Assembly (NCBI GenBank): GCA_015501595.1
Contig: JADNRX010000126.1
Span: 62,001 to 126,000 of the forward strand
DNA: 64,000 nucleotides
Origin: Hymenopellis radicata
Lineage: Eukaryota > Basidiomycota > Agaricomycetes > Agaricales > Physalacriaceae
Direction of reading: 5' to 3'
Part shown: positions 10,994-21,510 of the stretch, one piece after another
How the letters are laid out: each line of letters starts with the position of its first letter
Numbering within the stretch: the stretch's first letter is position 1
Notes under the pieces: model-generated
Told to the model about the DNA's origin: nothing
The model's input: only the letters and a program-made list of their open reading frames with translations
Database searches by the model: none
Position numbers and translations under genes: made by a program

Positions 10994-12274
10994 GAGGTAT
11001 AAAGGCGACTGAAATTCTGGTGAATGCCATCTTCCCTTCTCCCCGTTATGCAGTTACTATGCTTGCCCGCACCTCTGTCATGTGTACGTCGTCGTCCTGG
11101 CGTTGATTCGTCTTACCGTCACCACGATCTGAGGTTGCTTGTGTAGACTTGTTCTCCTTTGTGGCGTCCGACTTTGTCCTGTTCGCGTAAATGCAGGCTG
11201 TAAGTGTCTCTGCCTTTTACCGTCATCCTCAACTAACGTGTTTATTGTTTAGAGGTTGGTAGTTCGATTCCCGGCGGTATGCGCGTTCTGCGGATTTCTC
11301 TGCTCTCAATTCGCGGGCTTAAGTGCTACGAGTTGGGGGCAGCACGGTACGTCGCAGTGACTCGCATGATTTCAGCTAACAAACCTGCTTAGTTTGTCCG
11401 TGTGTGCTGGGGCAAACACCACAGTGTGAGGCTCAGATGTGAGTCTCGCACTGCCCACTCCGGGGACTGCGCGAGCCAGGTATGGGACGTTGGGGCCCGT
11501 GTGGCTTAATGGGGTTGACCCTACCCAAAACCGACCTTGCGCGCAGGTGTTGTTTGCCTGGTATCCTGCCAGCCCTCCTTGGAGCAGCTAAATCAGCACC
11601 CGAGACTTGTTTTTATTTTATTGTAGCTGCGAGAGACTCGAACGCTGCACTCGCCAGCCCCTGCCCTGGGTAACGGAGCGCTCGCGGTTTGAAACTCGGC
11701 CGAGAAGCCCAAAGACCTTAGCAGGGCACCTTGACAGTACGATCTACGACCTAAAAAGTGCTCTTTAGCGAGACGTGCCTGTGCAATCAGTAGACTTGTC
11801 TCTCGCTTAGAGTTCTGTAGTAAATTGTAGCCGCTCTTGCCGTGTAGTAGCCAGAAAATACATTGATTTGAACAACTATTTCTACTTTGACCATGCCCGA
11901 GAAGAGGCACCCGATGAGCGCGAATGTAGATAGCACAGCCACAAGCGCGCTTATCTCCCCACAATCGCGCTATCTCCCCACCATCAGCACCCGCACGTCG
12001 CACAAGATGGAGTCGCACAAGATGGAGACGCACACGAAGACGTTCCCGCACCCTCCCAGGAAGACATGAAGACTCCACCCTTGGAAGACGCAGTCGCCCG
12101 CGAAGACGTGCCCGCACTCACAACAAGATGTACCACCGCTACGGAGAGACATGCACCACGCCACGCGCACCATCGCTCCGACAAACGTTCTGAGCAGTGT
12201 TCACGGCCTGCTTTCTCAGGTGTGTAGCCATCCTCGCTCGCAGTGCCCATTGGTTTATCGTATTGCCTTGCAGC
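10994..12274. other. Upstream region of F-box copy 2
   Basis: No gene is called here. Its nearly identical counterpart precedes F-box copy 3 (21970-23215). Two polymerase-III-like signals are visible: a B-box-like TAGTTCGATTCCCGGC at about 11269-11284 and an A-box-like TGGCTTAATGGGG at about 11500-11512, but neither folds into a convincing tRNA. A GTAAGTG...TTTAG intron-like stretch at about 11200-11253 precedes the first. The long antisense frame at 11593-12117 changes length and frame in unit 2 and is probably spurious. Confidence 0.4.
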
Positions 12275-13798
12275 ATGACCACTCAAGATGCCTGTTCGAC
12301 GACATGTACTACAGAGGACAGAACTCTACTCGCGAAGAGGTCCGCCGAAGAGGATGACTGGCACCGACGCGTTAGACCGCGACTCGGGGATCCCGCCGAA
12401 TCTTCGCAAAAGATTCTTTTGGTCCCGACCACGTTCATCCTTGGGCTCAGTCCCATTAAACTCCTTCCCCCCGAACTACTCACCCACATCTTCCTCTCCT
12501 ATTTCGACTCGCGTCTCCAAGAGGCTTTGGACTTGGCCGACAGTTCAGATCGCCTCGAGGACCAAATATCCATCGTCAAACGCGCGCAGAATTTATTCCT
12601 TCAAGTGTGTTGCAAATGGCGTACCACTGCACTCTCCTCCCCGCGGCTGTGGAATACAGTTGCTATATGTACTCCAGTCAATTTCTCCACAACGACAACA
12701 CGAGATGATTACAGACGATATCTCAGTTCGCAGACAACGCGTGCTGGAACATTACCCATCGAGACACTATTCTTCTCATATCCAGGGCGTCCGCAGGATG
12801 GCTTTACCACCGAGGATTCTATCCACCTGTTCCAGACAGTAGCAGACCTCATTCCACGCACACGCCGCCTCATCCTCAAGTTTAGGTTCCATGACTGGCT
12901 CTCTCATGTCAGCTTAAAAGAGGCCTCTATGCCTGAAGCTTTGGAGCTTGTAGTTTCTTGTCAACGGGGCGACAAGGCAGAGTCATATATTCCATGGAGC
13001 AGGCAGCTGCTATCGCACATTGTGCACTTGAAGACGCTGGAGCTCTGGGGTCCTTCAAGACTCGGATCATGCGTCGACACCGGACGGCTGAGCAATGTGC
13101 GCACAGTAGTCATCGGAAGCATATACCTCTCCGCCCTCCTTCAGATGCTCCAGAACGCACCTTCGTTAGAGGGGCTCTCCATTCGAGAGGTTATACTCGA
13201 CCCCCTCTCCATGCCCAACGTCTTGCACAATCGTCTCCGTCGGCTACGTCTCGAATTACCCACCGATCGGCCAGGGCGGGAGGTCTTGGATTACCTCACT
13301 CTCCCCTCACTCACGCATTTGGATTACAATCCCAGTCTCGCGCCCGGCTTGTGCTGGCCGAGGGATAACGACGTCGAGTTCTTTGCGCGCTCGGGCTGCA
13401 TGTTAAAGACCCTCATTGTGCGGAACGTCGCTGTGCGCGATCTCATCACCGAGATCCTCGCCTCACAGACAGCGCTCGTCGACCTCCAGCTGGAAGACAA
13501 CTCGCATTACCGAGCAGCGGGGATTCCTCCACAAGCGCTCGATTTCCTGTCGCGCAAGGGACTGGTCGGTGGGTTCCCCGTCCCCGCGCTGGAGTGCTTT
13601 CGCTTTTCCGTGCATCCAGAGCATATGGCGGCGGTGCAGGAGTTTTTGGAAGCGCGGATGGAGAGCGGATTGGAGTACTGTGGGATTGCGGTGGATAGGT
13701 TACGTTGTCCTCTAGTCACCGCGGAGTGGCAGGCGATGATTCAGCCGTTCCTGGAGAATGGTTTGGATGTGGAATTGTTCATTCCGGAGACACAGTAA
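12275..13798 (+). CDS. F-box/leucine-rich-repeat-like protein, copy 2 (complete)
   Basis: A single exon encodes 507 residues. The ATG at 12275 (MTTQDAC) was chosen because the in-frame extension upstream has no ATG and is not conserved: copy 3 has a 10-bp insertion there. Residues 1-55 are polar and probably disordered. An F-box-like domain spans about residues 62-130 (LLPPELLTHIF ... CKWR ... SPRLWNTV). The rest contains leucine-rich segments that probably form a degenerate repeat solenoid, ending EWQAMIQPFLENGLDVELFIPETQ-like. F-box proteins recruit targets to SCF ubiquitin ligases through Skp1; the substrate cannot be told. Mushroom genomes often carry large, duplicated F-box families, and this copy sits in a tandem triplet with near-identical neighbours. 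The family call rests on pattern recognition. Confidence 0.85.
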   Translation: MTTQDACSTTCTTEDRTLLAKRSAEEDDWHRRVRPRLGDPAESSQKILLVPTTFILGLSPIKLLPPELLTHIFLSYFDSRLQEALDLADSSDRLEDQISIVKRAQNLFLQVCCKWRTTALSSPRLWNTVAICTPVNFSTTTTRDDYRRYLSSQTTRAGTLPIETLFFSYPGRPQDGFTTEDSIHLFQTVADLIPRTRRLILKFRFHDWLSHVSLKEASMPEALELVVSCQRGDKAESYIPWSRQLLSHIVHLKTLELWGPSRLGSCVDTGRLSNVRTVVIGSIYLSALLQMLQNAPSLEGLSIREVILDPLSMPNVLHNRLRRLRLELPTDRPGREVLDYLTLPSLTHLDYNPSLAPGLCWPRDNDVEFFARSGCMLKTLIVRNVAVRDLITEILASQTALVDLQLEDNSHYRAAGIPPQALDFLSRKGLVGGFPVPALECFRFSVHPEHMAAVQEFLEARMESGLEYCGIAVDRLRCPLVTAEWQAMIQPFLENGLDVELFIPETQ

Positions 13799-14013
13799 TA
13801 TGTACGATATGTAGGCTGGAGTTTGTTGTACGTTGTATAACATGTAAATCCCTCGTCGTTTCTGGTATTAACAATTCGACATCGCTGGTTGGCATAAGTA
13901 ATCGGGGGGGACACACACGCGATCCCAACCTATTCCTTTATGGCTAATGGGAATAATTGAATCTTGTACTTGACATTATGTACCCCGATATTGATCAAGA
14001 CAACACAGAGGCC

Positions 14014-14517
14014 TTAGCCAGTATTAGTCCGACCGACACAGTGAGACAGAGTGAGACGTACACGCAAATCACGACAGCTGCGCCACCGCCGCCAGAGCAT
14101 CGTCCGCCACCTCCTCTTCGTGTTGTCGTTGTGTTTCAGAGCTAGGATCAGCTTTGCGTAAGGTCGCGGTGTACCACGGACGACATCCCCCGTACGGAAG
14201 TCGTTGAGGGACTTATATGTATACTGGGCAAGTGCGATGGTTGCGATGGAAGGGGAGAGTGTATCCAGTGGTGAGCCAAGGAGCTCGGCGAGCTCACTAG
14301 CACGGGCTGGGCAGGATACGTAGAGCCCGAGAGATGGAAGGTGATGCCGACTGGTGTGAGTCCAGGTGGTGTGAACGAGTGCGCACGATAGAAGGGTGGC
14401 CTTGTTGTTAACTAGATGGGAAATAATAAGGTCAAGTAGCTCTTGGGGTACTACACGCTCAAATGAGCCGGTCGAAGTACGTAGTCGGGGCTGTGGCTGG
14501 GTCCACTTGGTGAACAT
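14014..14517 (-). CDS. Truncated F-box domain protein, fragment in unit 2
   Basis: This is the duplicate of the antisense frame at 1481-1984, identical in every residue I compared and sharing the loss of the upstream ATG. It has 167 codons from MFTKW, an F-box-like helix near residues 24-35, and no C-terminal substrate domain. Being shared by units 1 and 2 but not by the unit 3 paralogue, the six-base loss happened before units 1 and 2 separated. Confidence 0.5.
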   Translation of the reverse strand: MFTKWTQPQPRLRTSTGSFERVVPQELLDLIISHLVNNKATLLSCALVHTTWTHTSRHHLPSLGLYVSCPARASELAELLGSPLDTLSPSIATIALAQYTYKSLNDFRTGDVVRGTPRPYAKLILALKHNDNTKRRWRTMLWRRWRSCRDLRVRLTLSHCVGRTNTG

Positions 14518-14672
14518 GGCCAAGGCACCGAGGCAGAAATTGAAAACTATGTTGCCGATGGTTTTAAAGATGGAAAGAGATCAAGCGGGTGGCTATGCAC
14601 TTCTTAAAGTTTACTGAAAGGTTTGAACAAAGTATAGTTGACATCCATGTACTTGCCAGAATACTACCCTCA

Positions 14673-15093
14673 CGCACACGACTTCAGCCGCTGCAGAGCG
14701 CGCACATCTTCGACAGTCTCCCCGATCGACCGTGCTCCCCCTGTAGGGCCGCTTCCTCAACCACGCTTCCCCCGGACAGTCTCTCCGCTCGGGAGCACAT
14801 CCTCAAAGCGCCCCCAGCAGCATCCTCAAAGTGTCTCACCCGGGAGCACATACTCAGACTGTCTCCACGGTGCCTTCTCCGGGTGCACGTCTTCAACCGT
14901 CTCCCCCCACGGCGCATCTCCTCAACCGTCTTCCCCTGGGGCCGCACTTCCTAGCAGCATCCTCAAAGCGTCTCACCCGGGAGCACATCATCAGACTGTC
15001 TCCACGGTGTCTTCCCCGGGTGCGCGTCTTCAACCGTCTCCGTCCACGGCGCATCTCCTCAACCGTCTTCCCCTGGGGGCGCACTTCTTTGGA
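14673..15093. repeat. C-rich minisatellite, 137-bp period (unit 2)
   Basis: This is the duplicate of the array at 2140-2560, with the two full copies beginning at 14816 and 14953. A few substitutions separate it from unit 1 (for example GGGGCCGC against GGGGAAGC near 14940), but the copy number has not changed. Confidence 0.8.
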
Positions 15094-18000
15094 GAGAGAT
15101 GAGGCGGCGGCGGTCTTCTCTCCTCACGGGTGGGAGGTTACCACGTCTCTCCCGTGGCTTGGGGGCGGCGGTCTTCTCTTGACGGGCGGGGTTCACGCTG
15201 GTGGCACCACATACGGTGTCATTCCTAAAAATAAGTGTGTGGTTAGTAAAGGTTAGCGCGGAGAGGAGACCACGTACCAAGCAAGTACTAAGGTAAGTAA
15301 CATGATCAACTAAATGTACAGTATCGAGTGTAGGGTACAGTCAACTAACATGACAGAGTAAATCTAGAGTGTATGTGGCGCGCGCATCGACGAGTCCGCT
15401 GTTCGAGGCTCTAACAAACATGTTAGTCGGGCACGTCGACCGCCGAAGGGACAACATACCTCAACGTGCACGCTCTCGCAGCGTTGATACGACTTGCTAG
15501 GAAAGCAACAGTAAGTAAAGTCACCTCTCCAAATTCAAAACCTCACCTTTGCATGACGAAGCTGACAGCGAGGCCCTAGTCGGGTACATACGTTGTTCAA
15601 GTCATCATCCATCGCGGCATGGGGTGGTCCTCTTTGTCGGGGTTCACAATCCCGACGTCGCGTGCGACATGGCGGAACGACGTCGGGCGATCCGCAGCCA
15701 TACATGATGAGTCCAGATAAAGACGAGGTGCACTATGCGAGGTATGTTCGTCGCTTATTCCAACAAGTCTGCAAACTGCCATTAGTACAAGGAAATTCAC
15801 GATAAGTCTGGAACACGTACCAAAGACCAACAACGAAAGAGACGGCGGCCATACCGAGATCGTCCAGTCGTGGTGTCGCACCCAATTAGTCGCCCACAGG
15901 GCGTCCGACATGTCATACGACGTTGAAATTGAGAATCTTTTCGACGATGACTTCGGCATTACACTTAAATGGGACGGGACTCACCATGCAAAACCATCTG
16001 CCAACGAGGGTTTATGGCTGAAACCCGCCAGCCCGAACACAATTCCGCCCACGAATAACCAAGACTCGTGGTCAGAAACACCTGCGCAGTGCTCTGCGCC
16101 TACGAAACACGTCAAAAGACGTATCCTGCCTGAGACGGCAGTCGGTGCTGCTGAAGACGCCAGTGACGGAGATGCCAGTGAGGGAGATGCTGAGTGTGGT
16201 GTCGGAGGCAGAGGTGAATTGTTGTCCTCTATCCAAAGCAGTGTCGCTTCCACCGGCGCGAAGCCAAATGGGACAGGACGCGTCACGAAGACAACGCCCC
16301 GAACAACGTAGACAAGTGGAGTATCAGCCCAGGGTCTGTTGTCAGCGTCAGTGAGAGCTTGACGAATGAATGGACATGAGTTCCTTACCACTTAAGGAAG
16401 TAGACGTTCGTGGGCCCTGGACAAACTGCGGCGACTGGCGCGCAAGGTCGTTGAAGGACGTAGTCCGGAGCGAATCCATGGCGGGGTCGGTCCATGTCTA
16501 TAGTAGAGGTTATGGATATGGCAGGGCAAGGAGCGGCGGAACGAACCGTCCAAGTTGAAGGCAAGGCCTGACGGCCTACTCGATGTCTGGCGAAAGGCGG
16601 TGAGTAACGTATGGGTATGCCCAGTAAGAACAACGACGTACCGATCGAGATGCAAGAGGATGTGAAGCCCGAGGACTCTAGGCGCGAAAAAGTGATGCTC
16701 ATTGAGGCGGACAGCGGGCAAAAAAATCTGGAAAAGTCGTCAGCGAGCTGGTTAAGGATGAAACCAACGGAAGAGACATACCGCGGCAGTGCAGGCCAAT
16801 CAAGGATGTGCTGAGGGAAGGCGGTAGTGAACGGACGAAGCGACGATGATGGTAAGAGGAAGAAGACATACCGGTCACATCAACGTGACCGTCATGTTTT
16901 AAGCGCGTCGGTAAGGCGTTGGCGACGACAACGGCGGCGCAGATGATGGAAGATACAGTCTAAAGATGGGTAAGCCTATGAGAGGAACCAGACAAAGTAA
17001 TGGAGAACAAACTGAGAAAGAACGAGAGAGGGAAGAATGGGAAAAGTGATGATGGGTATTGGGGAATTCCCATCGTCTTTTATACAGTATTCCAGCATTC
17101 TGAACTCCGCAGACTACGTACATCAATCAATAGATTCGGTTTCGGTTATGCGCGACCATCGGGTGGTACGAGAATAGATGAATATTGGGCGCAGATTGCG
17201 CCGCCACGCAATCTCGTTTATTCGCTATTCGCCCCCCTGGCAACAATACAGCGAGAAGAATAATAAAATGACTTCTAGTAATCTTCAGAGCAGCGACGAG
17301 TCAGACCATAGCCAAAGTAGTAAAGCCAAACCGAATGAAACTTACCTCCTCCTCACAAATGCACCGTGGCGACTTTCCCGTCCTTGACTCAAGCTTCCAG
17401 CACCTAAAGCGCTGGAATTGAGTGCAGGGTCTACCCCTGCATAGTTGATGTGAGTCATGATGGGCGCCCAGACCCGGAGATAAAAGAAAACTTACTGAGT
17501 GTTTTTTCACTGCAACGCTTCGCGTTGCCAATTACACCTTTTCGAGAACGGAGAAAGGCGCCCTGTTACGTTCTATTAACATGTGAAATCAGTCAGCACG
17601 AAACGAACCCCGTTGAAACCCGGAAAAGGTACGAACCTTGTCTGACTATTGCTAAGATTGCGCGAATGGGATGTTAACGCGGGACTGGATTCGTTCAGCG
17701 GGGGAATTAAAGCCGTAGATACTCTATTAAGGGTACATACACCTAATGGAGGCGTCAGATCTACCAAAATAGAGCGGGAAACGTGTTTTCACGAAAAGTC
17801 TCAGAGGGACGGAGGAGGAAGACGACCACTGGCGTCATTTCCCCAGATCCATGGCGGACCAGATAAGATTGTCGGTGCACCAGAGACGTCATAGGGTTCC
17901 GAAAATCCTCGTGCTATCGATGTGCAGGGTCCTAGCCAGCTCGCTGAGGCTCTGACGCGAAAACCCGGCTTCAGAACGCGTTCGCGGTCTCAAGGACCAT

Positions 18001-19060
18001 CGGAATTCGAATTACGTAAGACAAAGACCAACATCCAGGTAAATTCAGGTCGTCTAGAGGTAGGAGAGAGTCGGAGGGCACGAAGGCGAGTTAGTGTAAG
18101 CGTCTTGAAATCGGACATATGGTGGTTGGAGTTCAAGATCCACCGATCACCTGGGGTTACCCTACCCGTATGGCACCATTCAACGTCGATGTTCTGCCGC
18201 ATATTCCGAGCCGATTGGACGCTTAGAACGCTGGGAGGACTTGCGGTACACACTCAGCAAGCGGAGGTAATTTCCTCTGCTGGATACGTACAATCAACCT
18301 GGCGACCCAACGGACATCATCCTCAGGGTTCATAGTATCGAATGCACTGGTTTATGGACCCACCCTGGACGAAGTTTTAGAGAAGTTGGGATTGGATGTT
18401 TCGGGGATACTGACTTCTCCGTCAGCTTCAACAGGTGCCATACCTTCATGTCTGTGGTTTGGTGTGACTTTGGGTACTAACTATGTTTTACTAGCATCTT
18501 GTAGTATGTTCTACAAGGTATTTTGGGAGCTGTATAGAGTCCCGTCGAAGTGCTAATCTTGATATACATATTTGCGGAGTGCACCCAGTAATACTATTCT
18601 ACGGTACGGTAAGGAGTCTTGTTCGTATTCACACAGAAGAAATTTAGACAACTCCATCTGCATTCAGCCCGTATCTATAACAAGTATATCTAACTGTACA
18701 GGAAATACAAGGTATTCTAGTGCGAATGAAGAGGCACAGTCCGCGCTCTCCGTCGCCTTGCCAGAAGTGGGCTCCTAGCAGAAATTCATCCCCGCACAGC
18801 AGAAACCAACGTAAAGGCAGGGTACGATACGGCGGAATTAACGCGTCGTGGATACGAACTGTAACTGAGTTAGCTCCGTGAAAATATGAAAATAAATGAG
18901 GCACGAACACGAAATGGATATAGCCCGTCGCCAACGACGCCGTGATCCAAGCGAAGCAGATATATGTTGTCCGGAAGTGCCAGCTCGTCGTGGACAAGCA
19001 GAAGGTCGACGTCGATATCGTCCGAAGGTCCAAGCGAAATGTGGCGCGGAATGTCGAGAA
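15094..19060. other. Intron-rich sequence without a resolvable gene (unit 2)
   Basis: This is the counterpart of 2561-6540. A minus-strand frame at 15981-16391 reads through PWADTPLVYVV...TRPVPFGFAPVE and can be joined upstream over a GTAAGG...CAACAG intron (about 16335-16388), but the unit 1 equivalent carries indels that change its frame. From about 18190 to 19330 the two units are strongly diverged although splice-like words (TACTAAC...TTTTACTAG near 18475-18497) are kept. No gene is called. Confidence 0.35.
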
Positions 19061-20500
19061 CCGTCGTTATCCCGGCAGCGAGAAGTTCAAAGTGCGAGCG
19101 CAGCGGTGGCAGCGGCGCTTCTGACTGCGATGAAAGTAGGGTTCAGGCACTGCAATAAGGCGCTAGTTCAGTTCAGTAAACACGACGGAACATGACAACG
19201 TACCCAAGTACAATCCATATTCAAAATATCCCAAAGCGGACATAAAGCCGAGCTCCGTCAGATCCAGATCGCCCTCAGCGGCTGGATTTGGCCGAAGACT
19301 GGGCGCGGGCATAGGTCCATGCTCCAATTCGAGGAGTTCTAGACGGATTGAGAAAGTCTAGCGAGAGCGCCGGGACGAGATGTTGATGGAGGGAGGTAGG
19401 ATGGAGGTGGTATTCCCCAATGTTCACGGCTCGTCGGTAAGCCTGGGCAAACGAAAGTCGAAGTGTGGCGTCCGGTATCAGAATAACAACATAATTCCAG
19501 CAGCGAGAAGCTTGCAGGGCAAGCGCAACGGCGGAAGCGCCGCTTCTCAATGCGTACAACGCAATATCGTAACGCTGAAATAACGATTAGTCCCGAAATT
19601 GAAGAGGTAACAAACGTACCTTGAAAAGTTCGCCGGTCAAACGTCCCAATCCGTCCGTAAACCCGAGCCCAGCAAGATCCAGATCGCTAACAAGGGTAAA
19701 GAAGTGTCCGTAGAGAAGGAATCCACGCTCCATTTGACTGTAATTCGGCGCTTGAACTAATGGAACAAGTCAGAAATGAACGTGAAATTGAAAGCAAATA
19801 TTAGGACCTTTTTCTCAGAAAAAAAAAGCCGGGCCGGCGAGGCCAACATACGCCATAAGATTCGCAAATTTGCGTGTTCCCAAGACGAGGCGATGTTCCT
19901 GGAGTGATTTGAACGGGTGAGGAGGCGGCAAAGCTAATAGAAACCAATGAGTTCACCAATACCGCGGGAAATAGTAGAGCCAAACGTACCGTTTTCATGA
20001 CGCAGTAGATCAGACCTAACGAAACGGGTGAGAAAAGAAGTTGAATTGAGCTGGAAATACCCACCTTTTCGCGAGGACCAAAAGCCGGTCCGGCGAGGAC
20101 AACCACGCCAGTCCTAGAGTCAACGAGCCGTCTCCATGGCAACATAATTGTTCTCCTAGAGGCAGTTGGCCTGTCCAGGCGGTGGCGAAGCCACCGCGGT
20201 CCATCTGTATACACGCGAATCAGCGTCAAGTTTCACACCGCCGAGGAAGGGAAACTCACGAAGTCCCGCAAGTACTCAAATCATATCTAACATCAAATGA
20301 GCACAAAAAAATGGGGGGAAAAAAGGAGAAAAAACGCACGGTTCACCCAAGATCCAAGCCTGGCCGGCGAGGCCATCAACGCTGGTTCTATTCTACCGCT
20401 CCGCTGTTCGCAATCCGAAGTCGATTATCGAGGAGTCTGACGTTCCCAGAGGCGCCGAAGGCGCCGACGCGTTGATGGAGCAAAGAAACGGATTTGAAGA
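19060..20500. repeat. Array of GC-rich near-palindromic motifs (unit 2)
   Basis: This is the counterpart of 6540-7960. Motifs lie at about 19095, 19520 (reading KLAGQAQRR on the plus strand), 19836, 20090 (a full GGTCCGGCGAGGAC where unit 1 has GGTCGCGAGGAC), 20190 and 20367 (CCTGGCCGGCGAGGCC). The motif present in unit 1 at 7393 has lost its second half here, so individual motifs differ between the units. Confidence 0.45.
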
Positions 20501-21248
20501 TCAAGGCGGTGATGGTAACAAGTCAAGCGTGAACTTCCGCATTTGACTGAACACGATCGACGTGTTCTTGGACCTGCCCTTCATGTCCGTGCCGCGGCGT
20601 CTGGCGAATTCTCCCCGTTGGATGTTCGGCTCTTTTTGACGTTTGGTGGGGTCTGTGGGTCCTCGCGTCAGTCCTTTCAACTAACACCGAATACGATAAC
20701 GCACCTCTGGCCGTCTCCTCCTGAAAATCTGAATCTGGTTCTCGACAAATTGAGAGGGTCGTGTCTCCTTCGTGACGTGTATCTGGCGCTGGCATTGACG
20801 ACGTTGGCGATATCTTCTCGTCCTCTGCACCTCGGCGTCTTCGCAACATTCTGACCCCGAATCTCGAGGAATTGAGCAGGTACGACCTTTAGGACTGTCA
20901 GACTGTGGGGAGTACCGCCTGGACGACTTTACGCACCTTGTATCGACTTCTCTGGCCTCCTCCAAATTCTGACTCCGGATCTCGACGAAGTGTGCGAGTA
21001 CACAGATTGACGCCACTCCAGGAGACGCTTCCCGCCCTATAGCGTTGGCGTCGCTCCATGAATCGTAGAGACTGTAATTTCAGCATACGAACGGTGTGCT
21101 GGGATCTTCTCTGCTTACTGGCTAGAAACGACGCCAGCTGTTGATATTTTAGCTCTAAAATGATGACAACGTGAAGGTGAACTTACCCATCTTGTCGCTG
21201 ATGCGACTCCAGTTCCGGGAACGCGCTAATGCGATGTATCTTTAGCAG
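20500..21248. other. Sequence with internal degenerate repeats (unit 2)
   Basis: This is the counterpart of 7961-8729, with the same leucine-rich readable segments at about 20735, 20855 and 20970. Single-base indels shift frames relative to unit 1, consistent with non-coding or decayed sequence. Confidence 0.35.
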
Positions 21249-21510
21249 ATGAGCGAGGTGAGCATGGAGGCGAGCGTACCACGACATGTAGTTGTTTCTG
21301 AGGGCAACGGTGTTAGCGAAAGTGACGGTAAGAGGGAAAGGATGAATGGGGAGTCTAGTTTGACCTTCGTTCACAGAACGAATTCAGGTCCCCGCCGGAG
21401 GAATCCTTCCATATGTAAGCCCTCTCTGGGCGCCCGATCGTTGCCTTGACTAACACTTGATTCAGATCCTTGTCTGGAGATTTCTTCGTGGCGCATTTAA
21501 CGGGAGGTAA
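21249..21510 (+). CDS. 3' terminal exons of a small plus-strand gene (unit 2), unknown function
   Basis: Three exons at 21249-21327, 21377-21414 and 21466-21510 (TAA) match the exon lengths of the unit 1 copy exactly (79, 38 and 45 nt) and stay in frame. The last two exons differ from unit 1 only at two residues (Y for C and W for R). The 79-nt exon has a largely different sequence after the first four codons. The second intron keeps the CTAAC branch site. Upstream exons are unassigned and no domain is recognised. Confidence 0.45.

Larger units (their letters stand above)
1..12533. repeat. Segmental duplication array 1, unit 1 (left end outside window)
   Basis: Unit 1 corresponds base for base to unit 2 with an offset of 12,533 over most of its length: the F-box stop codon is at 1265 and 13798, and the antisense F-box fragment starts at 1984 and 14517. 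It contains the 3' part of F-box copy 1, an antisense F-box fragment, a C-rich minisatellite, intron-rich sequence, a 1.56-kb inverted-repeat element absent from unit 2, and the upstream region of F-box copy 2. Most stretches look nearly identical by eye, so the duplication is recent or homogenised by gene conversion. The repeat is direct. Confidence 0.9.

Noticed and set aside
11240..11310. tRNA gene near the TAGTTCGATTCCCGGC word
   Set aside because: The T-arm does not pair (GGTAG opposite CCCGG) and no anticodon arm could be found.
11593..12117. Long antisense frame upstream of F-box copy 2 (and 22353-23057 before copy 3)
   Set aside because: Length and frame change between the two near-identical units, the product is Arg/Gly-rich low complexity, and there is no recognisable domain.
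12197..12274. N-terminal extension of F-box copy 2 with a hydrophobic stretch
   Set aside because: It starts at GTG, and copy 3 has an insertion in the same place that breaks the frame; the ATG at 12275 is preferred.
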